DNA from: Rhizopus arrhizus
Taxonomy: Eukaryota > Mucoromycota > Mucoromycetes > Mucorales > Rhizopodaceae
Assembly (NCBI GenBank): GCA_024220505.1
Contig: JAKZZE010000019.1
Location: forward strand, 744,001-808,000
DNA length: 64,000 nucleotides
Reading direction: 5' to 3'
Position 1 is the stretch's first letter. The number at the start of each line of letters is the position of its first letter. Below are positions 13,351 to 24,865 of this stretch, in pieces. The notes below the pieces were generated by a model. The model saw only the letters and a list, made by a program, of their open reading frames with translations. It had not been told where the DNA came from and made no database searches. Both the position numbers and the translations under genes were made by a program.

Positions 13351-15061
13351 ATGATATCGGAGCAAACCAAGAATTGGGAAATAGAAAAAGTTGATATTCA
13401 GAGCGTCGATCCAAGTAATCTCGATTATGACGCTCAACGTTTGCATGATTTGGGTTATAAGCAAGAATTCAAAAGAGAAATCAGTTTATTTGTACAAGCT
13501 GGATTTTCGTTCACAACAATGGCCGTTTTACCAAATTGGTAAGATATTTACAGAATATATTTAGTAAACGAAAAAGTGGTCTTATTCGGCTATGATATAG
13601 GCTGGTAAACTTTGGAACAAGTATGAATGCTGGTGGCCCTTCATCTATGTTCTGGGGCTGGATTGTTGTGGTTCCTTTTGTTATTTGCATTGCACTTTCT
13701 ATGGCTGAGATCGTATCGGCTTACCCATTGGCAGGTGGTGTGTACTCTTGGTCATTTCTGTTAAGTAACAAGCAATGGGGGCCATGTAAGTGAAAGAATA
13801 TTCAGATTGAAGTTAGGCTAAACTTAGACATCTACTGAATAGTTATGGCTTGGATCAATGGTTATGCATATCTCATTGGACTGGTTACTGCGAACATCAC
13901 GTTGGCTTGGACAAGTGCTGAATTTATATTTGACGTTGCAAATGTTTTGAACATTAAGCAAATTGATTCGATAGGGGCAAATGTTGGACTATACTGTGGT
14001 ATCATCATTGCTGCTACAATGTACAACTTGCTAGGAATGAAGTTCAGTGGTTATCTTAATAAGTTTTTAGGTATTTGATATTACATATAATGTTTATGTC
14101 TATTACTAAGTATTATGTATATTTTTTAGTATTTTGGATAGGCATCGGATCGATCATCATTATATGTACAATACCTGCAATGGCTCCAACGCACAAGTCA
14201 GCATCATGGGTTTTCACCCAATTCACTAATAATACTGGTTATGAAAACCAGGCCTTGGTTTTCTTACTTGGTCTCCTGCAGGCAGGTTGGACACTTATTG
14301 GTTATGAATGTGGTATTCAAATTGTGGAGGGAACGAAAAGAGCAGACGTTACTGCTCCTCGTGGCATTTTAATTTGTGTCATTAGTGCTATTATTCAAGG
14401 TTTCATGCTTATTATATCTATGCTCTTTTCTATTCAAGATTTAGATGAGCTTGTTAATTCGGAATCACCTCTTGTCACATTCATTCTTCGTGCAACAAAT
14501 GTTTCTATTACTGCTTTCTTTTTGGTTATTTTACTTGTTACTCAGTTTGCCTCTTTATGTAACTCTATACTGGCTACATCACATATATTTTGGGCAATGG
14601 CACGAGATGGATGCCTTCCTTTTTCTTCGTATCTATACAAGCTCAATAGCAGCAGCATTCCCGCCAGATGCTTATTTCTACAGCTAATAATTTCCATCGT
14701 GATTATGATGCCTACATTTGGATCTATAGTTTATTGGCAAGCTATAATGAGCGCGTCAGTTATTTGCATCAATGTATCTTATGGCATTCCTTTACTATGT
14801 CGTATTATTTGGGCTCGTAATACTTTTTCAAAGGGACCATTCAACTTGGGAAGATTTGGCCTCACCATAAACGTAATTAGTTGCATTTGGATATGCTTTT
14901 TTGGAGTTATCTTATGTATACCTTCAGTCTCTCCTGTAGCGGCAGATACCATGAATTGGGCTTCTGTGATGATCGTAGGCATCATGGGTTTCTCGGTTGT
15001 ATTTTGGATAACTAATGGGCGCAAATATTATAAAGGGCCAATTCATACCACGGAAGACTAA
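13351..15061 (+). CDS. APC-superfamily amino acid/amine permease, copy 1 (UGA4/HNM1-type)
   Basis: A polytopic plasma-membrane transporter of the fungal amino acid/choline/GABA permease group. Exons 13351-13538, 13601-13785, 13843-14070 and 14130-15061 give 510 aa. The short hydrophilic N-terminus ends with the family-typical DAQRLHDLGYKQEF(K)REISLF, followed by about 12 hydrophobic segments. Conserved features include NAGGPSSMFWGW, SMAEIVSAYPLAGGVYSW, WINGYAYLIG, GYECGIQIVEGTK, and a SYGIPLLCRIIW loop. The substrate cannot be read from the sequence: GABA, polyamines, choline and neutral amino acids are all possible. A close paralogue in the same orientation lies 1 kb downstream with the same inner intron positions, so the pair arose by tandem duplication. 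Confidence 0.85.
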
Positions 15062-16066
15062 TTTTATACTATATTTTATATACTTGCAAGTTTAATAAAA
15101 TTTGTTTATTTATATCCTGAGCACGTTAACTCCCTACCCTTATATTCTTACAGTAGCAAGGTCAGACATGACAACACGTAACCAAAAATGGTAATTGTTA
15201 TACAAATTATGCAAACTGTACTGAAGATTAAGGCTTTTTCTAATGTACTCATCATTACATTTGTAAACCATTCTCACAAACTTTATCCTTCAACTAAGAG
15301 CTCATTTCTTTTAGTAGACTGCCATGCTTGTATATCAATGCAAAAATAAATACTTTAATTGGTACGATTCTTATCATCTTGTTTTTAAATAAAGGTGTAA
15401 AGGGACGCTACACATCATCGGTAGTGTTATGTGAAGAATACGAACTTTTCTGGATTATGCAGGTATATAATGAACGTACGTACCAATATTATTATTTTCA
15501 TCCAGTACTTTCATACTATACAAAGCTTGTCATTCAGACTTGAGAAAATATTTTTGTAACAGACATGATCAGTAAATAATTTCTCCGTATATTCATCGAA
15601 ATAAGTTTTAATTACAGATGGCTAAGTGGAATATCCTTACAGTCGTAAGATATAATAGTGGTTACAAGGTAATAGTTAGTATTGTTTCATCAAAAGAATA
15701 AAAGACCAGTTTATTCAAATCTAACAAAAATACATTATATCATAAGCATTTTATTTAGTGATACTATGTTTTGATTTAATCTGAAAGCTACTTTGACTGT
15801 AATACTCTTTGTTTCGCAAGATATAGTGGTATCACGGCTTCTAAAAATGTCCGTGTGAAAGAATAACATTATCATGTGGGTTTTTTTTACTTTAATTGGA
15901 ACTGTTATCTAATCGAGCTTGGTGTGGTGCTAAACTATTCAGAGTTGCACTAAAGTCTATGGTTATGTAAGGGGTTAATGATATGAAAAATATTTTGAGG
16001 GGCTTTCCCTTGATCTTTTATTTTTTTCCATTTTTATCTTAACAAAGGAATTATTTTCATTGTAAA
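15062..16066. other. Spacer between tandem permease genes
   Basis: About 1.0 kb of AT-rich DNA, including the 3' end of copy 1 and the promoter of copy 2. An open frame at 15328-15543 has no motif and is not supported. Confidence 0.5.
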
Positions 16067-17910
16067 ATGTCCATAGAATGTTCTTCTGATGTGAGTATAC
16101 GCAATCATGCAAAATACTTTTAAAAATCTAAACTAATCCCAAACTTATCCGTAGACTTCATACACGAAAAAAGAAGGGGATATACTAGAAATTCAGCATG
16201 TAGAAGCTAACAATCTTGATGCAGATGCCCAAAGATTACATGATTTAGGCTACAAACAAGAGTTCAATCGTGAAATTAGTTTATTTGTACAAGCTGGATT
16301 CGGATTCTCAACAATGGCTGTTCTTTCAAGTTGGTACGGGGTTCATAAATGTTTGGAAATTGTTCTTAAATTCATTTACTAGGATAGTAGGATTTGGTCC
16401 AAGTATTAGTGCAGGAGGACCGTCTTCACTATTTTGGGGATGGTTTGTTGTTTCTCCATTTGTTATGTGCATTGCCCTTTCGATGGCAGAAATTATTTCT
16501 TCCTATCCTCTAGCTGGAGGTGTGTATTCCTGGTCATTGCTTTTAAGCAGTAAGAAATGGGGACCTTGTAAATATCAAAAAGCATCTTTTTACAAACAAC
16601 TATATTAAGAATTTATCTAGTCATGTCATGGATTAATGGTTATGCATACCTTATTGGGTTGGTTGCTGTAGTGATTACTCTCGCATGGACAAGCAGTCAG
16701 TTCATATTTGCTATTTCAAATACGCTAAATATAACTCAAATTGATTCACAAGGCCCTTATGTTGGTTTATATATTGCTTTAATTGTCATGGGCACCTTAT
16801 ATAATCTTTTGGGAATAAAGTTCAGTGCCTGTTTGAACAAATTCATGGGTAGGTCTTACCTCGCTTTATTTATCTCGGATCAAATAACAAATAGTATCAT
16901 ATAGTTGTGTGGGTTTTTATTGGTTCTTTGGTCATCATTATTGGCGTTCCAGCATTAGCGCCTACTCACAACTCAGCTAAATGGGTTTTTACCGAGTTTA
17001 CAAACAACACAGGCTATGAAAATAATGGCATGGTGTTCCTTATTGGTCTTCTACAAGCAGGATGGGCATTGGTTGGATACGAATGTGGCGCACAAATAGT
17101 GGAAGGAACAAAAAATGCTGCTACTACTGCTCCCCGTGGTATTATTATATGCGTTATTGGTGCCATTATTCAGGGATTTGTTCTTATTATCTCAACTCTC
17201 TTTTCTATTCAAGATGTCGATGAATTACTTAATTCAAGCATGCCATCCGCCACTTTTTTTCTGCGGGCCACAAACAATCCATCTGTCACTGCTTTCTTTC
17301 TCGTCATATTGCTTATCACTCAAATTGGATCTCTTTGCAATTCCATTTTAGCTACCGCACATGTTGCTTGGGCAATGTCTCGTGATGGCTGTCTTCCCTT
17401 CTCTGGTTTTCTCTATAAACTCTCAGGAAAGAACAAAATTGCTGCTAATTGCTTAATTATGCAATTGATAATTTGCATAATCATTATTCTGCCAGTAAGT
17501 GAAATATGTACATACAAGTACGCAGGTGCGTTTACAATTGTTGCAAATAGTCTCTTGGATCTACCGTCTATTGGGAGGCAATTATGAGTGCAGCTGTTAT
17601 TTCAATCAATGTATCTTATGGTATTCCGCTCTTGTGTCGATTAATTTGGGTTCGTAACAACATGCCCAAAGGCCCATTTAGTCTTGGGAAGTTTGGCCTT
17701 CCACTCAATTTCATTAGCGTTGTTTGGGTATGCTTTTTTGGAGTTGTACTTTGTTTTCCTTCTGTTGATCCAGTTGATCCAGAAACTATGAACTGGGCTT
17801 CATTAATGATAGGAGCTGTGATGCTCTTCTCCATCTTTTTCTGGTTTACCTCTGGTCGCCATAAATATGGAGCACAATTCAAACAGCAAAACATACAAAG
17901 TAGTACATAG
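16067..17910 (+). CDS. APC-superfamily amino acid/amine permease, copy 2
   Basis: Paralogue of the preceding gene, same probable role and membrane topology. Six exons (16067-16090, 16155-16333, 16383-16567, 16621-16848, 16905-17494, 17551-17910) give 521 aa. The N-terminal exon encodes only MSIECSSD; the second exon resumes with a region leading to DAQRLHDLGYKQEFNREISLF. Three inner introns sit at the same positions and phases as in copy 1. Two introns, one after codon 8 and one at 17495-17550, have no counterpart in copy 1. The last of these is required to restore PSLGSTVYWEAIMSAAV. Conserved features match copy 1 (SAGGPSSLFWGW, GYECGAQIVEGTK, SYGIPLLCRLIW). The first exon assignment is the least certain part. 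Confidence 0.83.
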
Positions 17911-18240
17911 AAAAATATCGTTAAACATACGTGCTTAAACTTGATTTACTATTCCTGTATTTTTAAACAAATAATGTTTAATGAAATAAAAAACAAACTT
18001 GTTGCCTTAATAACCATAATAATTCATTCATACTAAATGAAAATGATCACAGTCATAGTGATTACTGCGTATTTTCTTAAAAGCTTAATTATGTCAACAA
18101 CCTGTGCATGACGCTTTTTCTGCCTATACTAATGAAAACATACATTTAAACAATAGCTTTAATGATTAAAATAAATACAGTTAATAAACAAAATGCTGAC
18201 ATTCTCAAATCAATACATGGTACAGCCAGGGTTCTTCCTT
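17911..18240. other. Convergent intergenic region
   Basis: 330 bp between the permease stop and the stop of the small minus-strand gene. AT-rich, no coding potential, expected to hold both polyadenylation regions. Confidence 0.55.
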
Positions 18241-18497
18241 TTACTTTCTACCAGAGTTTCTGGCTTCCTTTTCCAGGTTTTCTCTAAAAGCCTTCATAAA
18301 TTCACCGCCTGTCTTTACACCTGTAGAATAAAAATGTCAGGAATTACAATTATGAAATTACTCCAAAACTTACCTTTTTCAGTTACATTGGAGACATGGT
18401 GATGTGTCTTGGCTGCCATACGGTTAAATAAAGGACTTGCCAAGAGACGCTCGGTAATGAATGAGGAGAACCAGAAATTGACAATCTTTTGAAACAT
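18241..18497 (-). CDS. Small protein of unknown function, 67 aa
   Basis: Two exons on the minus strand, 18497-18374 and 18320-18241, joined by an intron with good GTAAGT donor and CTACAG acceptor. The product begins MFQKIVNFWFSSFITERLLA, has an amphipathic or weakly hydrophobic N-terminal half, a central TEKGVKTGGEF segment and a basic C-terminus ending EARNSGRK. Splicing extends the frame smoothly, which argues for a real gene. I do not recognise the family. The basic, acid-poor N-terminus would suit a mitochondrial or membrane-associated protein, but that is inference. It lies 300 bp from the 3' end of DHH1 on the same strand. Confidence 0.6.
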
Positions 18498-18798
18498 ATT
18501 ACTACGAAGATAAAGAAAAGATTAAAAAAAGCTGTCGACCCAAGGCTTATTTTCTGCAGGCTTTTTCTGCGTACCAATGAAAAATACAATTGTTTGATTG
18601 GTCAGATTGAGTACAAAAAATTTTTATTCTTTGGAGATACAAGTGCAGATGAAAGCCAGTTGAAAGCAATAATTGGATTGTTTAGGGAAGTGTGATTAAC
18701 AGTTTTTTATGAAAAAACAAAAAAGTAAAAGAAAAGGCAGAAAAATCTTCTAAACTTATTTACAAGAAAAAAAAAGAAAGGTTGAAACAAAATGAAAA

Positions 18799-19499
18799 TT
18801 ACTGGCCTCTCGGTCCCGTATAGTGACGGCCGCCTCTTTGATGATAATATCCACCACGAGATGATTGTCCATAATTTCTTCTCGGTTGCTGCTGTTGCTG
18901 CTGCTGTTGCTGTTGTTCTGGCTGAACTTCTCGTTGCTGCTGTTGCTGACGCATAGCAAGAGCCAACTGACGATTAGGTTGTTGTACTTCAGTTTCTTCA
19001 AGAGCATTAGGAGCCACATAAAGCTGCTTATCAATCACAGGTGGGATGGGCTGAATCTCAGTTCCCAATTCGCGTTCTATCTTGTATAAATTGAAGCGAT
19101 CTTCATATGTAATCAAGTTGATCGCTAAACCAAGGTGACCAAAACGACCAGAACGACCAATACGGTGCAAATAGGTTTCGGCATTTTTGGGAAAATCAAA
19201 ATTAATGACTACATTGACTGCTTGAATGTCAATACCACGCGTCAAAAGATCTAATAAGATTCATTTTAGTACAATTCTATCCGTTGTGATTTTATCATCA
19301 TTACCAGAGCAAACCAAATTACGACAAACGCCATTTCTAAAATCATGGAAAACACGATTACGATGACTTTGAAGCATTTTTGCATGAGAATAAAAGCATG
19401 AGTAACCCAATTCAGTGATTTTCTTAGCCAATAGCTCAACACGGTTGGTGGAATTACAGAAAATAATTGATTGATTAATTTGAAGCTAGAATTTTGATT

Positions 19500-19530
<31 letters not shown>

Positions 19531-20477
19531 ACCTTTGAAAACAAAGTATTTAAACAATGAACCTTGTGCTTTTCTTCTACATAAGCATAATACTGGGTTA
19601 CACCACGCAAAGTCAATTCGTCCATCAAATTGATTTCATAAGGCTTTGTAAGATGCTTGTCTTTAAAGCTCTTTACAATCATTGGGAATGTAGCACTGAA
19701 TAGCATAATTTGTCTGTTTTTAGGAAAGTAACTGATAAGCTGGTCAATAACAGGTGTAAACTCTGGTGATAACAATTTATCTGCTTCATCCATAACAAAC
19801 GTGTTTGCCTGACTAAAGTCAGCCACACCTTTTGAAGCAAGGTCAAGTATACGACCTGGTGTACCAACTACCACATGAACTATCTCACTTAAACGCATAA
19901 TATCATCCTTCAAAGTGGTACCACCTGTAGTCACCATCACTTGAATGTTTAGATGCTTACCCAATGTTTTACATACTTGGGCTGTTTGAAGTGCTAATTC
20001 ACGTGTAGGAACAAGTAAGAGTGCTTGGATTTTCGACATCTTATTGTTGATCTTTTCTAATGTTGGAATGACAAAAGCAGCCGTTTTACCCGTACCGTTT
20101 TTAGCTCTGGCTAGAATGTCACGATTAGCCAATGCAATAGGAATAGCTTCTTCTTGAATAGGTGAAGGTCGTTCAAAACCGGCTTCAAAGATACCCATCA
20201 GTAATTCTCTCTTCAAAAAATAATCTTCAAATTCATTTCCCTTAGTAGCAGTTACATCCTAACCCCAATTAAAATAAATAGATGTTCTTGCATTTTTACT
20301 ACTCATTATACCTCTGTTTGTGGTCGAGTATCTTTTCTGGGAAGCGCGAGATTTTGTTTCCAGTTTTCAGTGTCATGACTGTTGTAAAAAAAAAATTTAG
20401 CAACGAGCAACCGCATAAAATTTTGTTTTTAAATAGAACCTCGGTTGTTGTTGTGGAGTAGCTGAAGAATTATTCAT
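18799..20477 (-). CDS. DHH1: DEAD-box RNA helicase DHH1 (DDX6/Rck family)
   Basis: DHH1/DDX6 promotes mRNA decapping and translational repression and sits in P-bodies. Five exons on the minus strand (20477-20440, 20378-20312, 20258-19533, 19485-19305, 19250-18799) give 487 aa. The N-terminus is [20 protein letters not shown], a DHH1 hallmark. Helicase motifs: Q-motif region [13 protein letters not shown], motif [30 protein letters not shown], motif II DEADKLL, motif [34 protein letters not shown] and [13 protein letters not shown]. The C-terminal tail is Gln-rich and RGG-like. The 47-nt intron between 19533 and 19485 is odd: more than half of it is a single A run directly after the donor. The start codon lies about 240 bp from a relic element upstream. 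Confidence 0.95.
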
Positions 20478-20716
20478 GATGTAAATTTCTTTAAGAAAGA
20501 AAAAAGCAAACTGTGCAGTGCTGACGGTCTCAAATGGCGGATTCAAAAATTCAAGCAGCGGATTTTAAAATGTCATTTTTTATACTAAACAAAAATCATT
20601 GACCGCAAGCAAAAAATCCAATGAGAGACTGTTAAAATTCTAATCAGTAGATTTTAGAAATCAAATAGCAGACTTTGTTGTCAAGCAGCACTTCATCTTT
20701 ATTTGACTTTTTTAAA
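20478..20716. repeat. Possible subterminal short repeats (GCRGATT-like)
   Basis: Several copies of a short motif (variants GCGGATT, GCGGATTTT, AGTAGATTTT, AGCAGACTTT) occur between about 20530 and 20680. Similar words (GCAGATTA, GCAGACTGG, GCGGATTAT) recur at about 50355-50460 next to the transposase relic. This could be the subterminal region of a DNA transposon. It also overlaps the DHH1 promoter. The call is tentative. Confidence 0.35.
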
Positions 20717-21450
20717 AATGAACGACAATACCTACATATTTTTAATGGAAGACAGCCAATGAAAAATTACTACAGAAGATGGTGATGAAGCAATGGATTA
20801 CATCGCTGAAGGAAATAAGTTCAATTTGAGGAATTTGATTAATTTGACAGAATGTAAAGAAACACATGTTCCTATTGATCTTGACCCCGAAGGCGAAAAC
20901 CTTTAGAACAGAATAACAGTTGTAATTGAGAAGGTAGACCAAGAATTACGCGCAGGTAATAATTACAGCATCGATGCACATGAAATGGTCAAAATGCAAA
21001 TTGCTTAGAAGACAAGCATCATACAACTTTTGGGTAAGTACCCTCTTTTCTTACAAATCCAAGTACTAAAACGCTCTAATTTCCAGTAATGATGAACAGC
21101 CCAAGGTAGCAAACTACGAAAAGGTAGATAAGCAAGAAAACCCAATGGAGGGCTGAAAGTAATGTACAAGGATTTAGGGCAATGGTTTTTGCACATAAAG
21201 AACAAGGTGCCTAAAGCCATGGATGAAGACGATATATACCACTCTGACTTTGTCAAGTTGGCAAATATGATGAAAGATAAAATCAATTGCATGCTTTTAA
21301 AAGACAGTCCTGATGAAATACCAGTTTATAGCATTCTTATTGGAAGTAAGTTGATAAATATGCTATACATATTAGGAGATTCTAAATACATCACTTTTTA
21401 GGTTATAAAGTGATGGTTTATGCTTTGGACTTGGTCTACACTCACGTTTA
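20717..21450 (+). pseudogene. Decayed multi-exon gene of unknown family
   Basis: A coherent plus-strand reading begins MNDNTYIFLMEDS and continues through EAMDYIAEGNKFNLRNLI, VPIDLDPEGENL and DQELRAGNNYSIDAHEM. It is interrupted by TGA, TAG and TAG in frame. An intact-looking intron (GTAAGT near 21035 to CAG near 21086) follows GKYP-like coding, then a frameshift near 21150, then KDLGQWFLHIKNKVPKAMDE and a second intron (21349-21402) leading to YKVMVYALDLVYTHVY. Two of the stops are TAG where CAG would be in frame, as expected from C-to-T change. The acidic N-terminal style resembles the start of the transposase relic at 51850, so it may be an N-terminal part of the same kind of element, but I do not recognise the family. 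Confidence 0.5.
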
Positions 21451-21652
21451 TATCTGTTTATGATAAACAAAGGGATTTTACAAACAAGGAACAATGCAGC
21501 TATTGGCTATCTTTGAATCCACGACGCTTCAGCGTTCTATAAAAACCATAGCAAAAGACACTAAAAACATAAAAGCTACAGATAACAAGACGCAAGAGAC
21601 TCGAAAGGATTATACTTGCTTTTCACGCTTTTTATTTCATTATTTAATGCTT

Positions 21653-22565
21653 CTTTATTCGCATGTACCTAAATAAAGTTTACAAATACCCACACACAAG
21701 CAGCACTGACCAATGAAAAGCGCCTAAACTTGAAACACGACAACATCTTTTTAAGACCTCTTCTTTTTTTTTTTCCCCTTTTTTTTTCTTTTCTTTTCTC
21801 TTTGTTAGAAACTGCTCTAGTTTCACTTTGTAAAAACTGCTTTTGTTATGGTCTGTGACACCTTGTTTAAAGACAAGCTGTCCATGCTGTCTGGGCTGCA
21901 CTGCAACCTAACACACATTGGTGATTCAATGTGCAGATCTGAGGATTTAGCTACTTGGCGTTATCCAGCGGCGTGATTGTGCAAACAGGCTCTTCTCTTA
22001 TCTGCGGCTCTTGGGTAGTCCATGCGGTTACAACAATAAATGCTTATGCTTTTGTTAGGAAGTATCGAACCAAAAGCTATTTCGAGTAACATGGCAGGCT
22101 ATCGCAGTCTTTTTTTACAGGTGACGACTAGTGTGATAGGGTCATGTTTGGGTTATATCACCAAGCGGCTGTTGTCAATCTGGGCTGTTTGAGTAGTCGT
22201 GGGTGAGCTGGCATCCCTTTTATTCTTACTAGTTCAGAAAGTTGCTTGGGCCCCAATGTGAGCCCCTCATGATGAATAAGCTTTAGGAATAGGGCTTGAT
22301 TCATCAAGGGTAGGAACCAGAAGACGCGTTGACGCGCATCGTACCTCCTTTAAGGTTCCTTAGCTTAAGGTATCGTATTGGCACTTGGATACTTTTTGCT
22401 GTCACCTCTTGTTTTTGGGATCAGATGTACTTTCACCTTCTCGTGGTTGATCCTGTTAATCAAAGCTTGCTCTGTAAAAAAAAAAGAGTACGCTTTGAGA
22501 ACTAAAAAAAGTACACTTTCTTCTTTTTTTTTAGTTGTTTCATACTTAATAAACAAATAAATATT
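21653..22565 (-). repeat. 0.9-kb dispersed repeat, copy 1 (inverted relative to copy 2)
   Basis: About 913 bp that matches 48298-49205 in reverse complement over its whole length, with sharp ends. Differences are few, mostly C/T or G/A changes and homopolymer length. Open frames within it are not kept in frame between copies, so it is probably noncoding. The core (about 21930-22440) is richer in G+C than its surroundings, and there is a long pyrimidine tract at 21765-21800. I found no terminal inverted repeat or target duplication by eye. Confidence 0.85.
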
Positions 22566-24445
22566 ATTTTATGGGGGTTTTTTTTTATTTACTTAAATTA
22601 TATTTTTATAGTTATAAAACAAAAGGATTCTTGCAATATGAAGTTAGTTTGCAAAAAATGAATTAACAAAAGAGATAAGTTGACGATGTGGCTTACGAAT
22701 GTTGGATATTATGAAACATTGTTTTGGTTTGTTCTGTAAAAAGCGCTTTAATTTAAAACTACATTTTTTTTTTTTTTTTTTTTTTTACTTTGGGCATTGT
22801 TCTAGAAATCATATTGCAGTAGATAAGGCAAAGATGGCAACCGTGATAATTTTTGCCTTTAGTAAATCCTGTATATAAAATACTCATGTCATATAAGACA
22901 ATAAAATGCGATTCTTCCATGCAAATGCTCTATTGGTATCAATTAAAAAACCAAAGTAGAACCATCCATCAGTTTTTTGTTGAGCATCCAACTACTAAAT
23001 CAATTCAATCACTTTTTAGTCTTATTTTCACAAAGACATTATATCAAAACAAAATTACGCTTAAGAGTAATTTACTTATAAATCAAAGGAAGTCTATGGA
23101 ATGTTTGTAGATGTTTAATTTATAAGGAAAAAGTAGTATGAAGAGAAAAGAATAAGGCTTGCCGTTTTGGCTTAATACTATGATCTGAAATTTAATGCTT
23201 TTTATTGGATAAAATGATCTGAGATTGCATTTGATAACATTATTCTATTGGGTAAGTTGATTATTCGTTTTGAAGAAAATTGAAGTGGAGTTATTTTCTG
23301 AATGGCTCTAGAGTAAGGTATAAAAATGCGTCAAAATGGTATTTTTTCTTTCTCTTTTATACAATACGGGCATGAGCAGAGTCGTGGTATTTGCGAATCT
23401 TTTTCAATGGGCACTATCGCGCTACTCATCCCCACGATTAAACCGTTGCTTTGTGCTTTATGTACGAGCAAGTGCATTGGCTACAGTCATCTTTTGAGTT
23501 TTATACTCATTGGACGCTAATCCAACTGCACAGATATTTATCAATTAATGACAAAAATTAAATGAAAAATTTGTTGTGAAATGTGCAGAAAACTAGTCAG
23601 CAAGAGGCTTGAATATAAACGGTTTAAATATGTACACAGTTAAAATAGACTGAATTATACTTTACAATATCCTAATTCATAAATAATGATATAAATTTGA
23701 TTTTAATATTTAGTTACCTGTTTAAATTCCTAAGTCTTTCCTCTTCTCGATTCTTATATGCTGTATAAAAAGAAAAAAGTTCGAGTCATGGCTAACATGT
23801 CACATTAAAATTGAGATGAACTTCTTCAATCCTGATTAAAGTGCCAACAAAAAATTCTTTCAAAAAATTCAATTTGTCATTACTATATACATCAATCTCG
23901 AAAGCAATAGTATTAGTTTTTTAAAACAAATGGCATCATCTACATAAATATAAGATCGATTGATTTTCAATCAAAGATGAACCATCCATATGATAATGGA
24001 TGTATTAAGCACAAGATTTGTTTGAGTGTATCTGCAAGCATCAGCCTGCCTCCATTCTCTGCCGCACAATTGTACTCAAATTAAAATTTCTTAAAAGGCT
24101 GAGGTTTTCTGAGCTTAAATGCAGCCAAGCCAAGTTTCCTTTATGTTTTTGTTATGACATCAAAGAATGCTCTACATTAGACACTATATAAAAAATCGCA
24201 TTTAAAGAAAAGATTTTTATTGCTGTTTATGCGCTCCTCTCAGCATACAAGTAAAGTGGATGGTATCATGGGGGCTTATTATATACAGTTTACATCTAAC
24301 TTACAAGGCTTTTACTATATCAAAAAATAACATGCGCATCACTGCGTTTAAGATTTGATTGATAATATATGTTTGAATACAATTGATCTAACAATAACTT
24401 GAATTTTCATTACAGGTTAAACGGAATTCTAAGTTTCTATGGCTT

Positions 24446-24483
<38 letters not shown>

Positions 24484-24865
24484 CATTCTTAATGGATTAA
24501 TTGCGGCCAATAAAAGCAGTTACAAGTATTGAAATGCCTATTTGATATGATCTAATTCGATTGGCAGAAAGGATTTGTAAAAATCAACATTAATAATAGC
24601 TTGTTATTTAATTACAATAATAGCTAGTAGACAAATGAAGCATCAAATAAAGATAATGTTATCAAAACATCTTACGTATTTGAATGTGTTAAGAAAAAAG
24701 CTTTTTTTTGAACAAGCCAAACGAATATGTGGAATTATGTAATTTCAGCTGAATATCTGTCGGGAGGATGATCTTTGTAAAAGGCAACCAATTTCTTTTT
24801 TTTTTTCGCATTTATTTTATTTTTCTATTCTTTCTGTTCAACCAATAGAGTACACTTTTTTTAGA
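22566..24865. other. Long gene-poor region
   Basis: About 2.3 kb with no supportable gene. It holds homopolymer runs (T near 22765-22787, A33 at 24450-24482). Short frames such as 22853-23110 and 23326-23520 lack motifs and splice context. The final 200 bp is the promoter of the NRAMP gene. Confidence 0.5.

Noticed and set aside
21680..21901. Open frames MQPRQHGQLV... here and at 48956-49189, suggesting a conserved protein in the 0.9-kb repeat
   Set aside because: The two copies diverge in frame after the Lys-rich stretch because of indels, so the shared sequence is better explained as a noncoding repeat.
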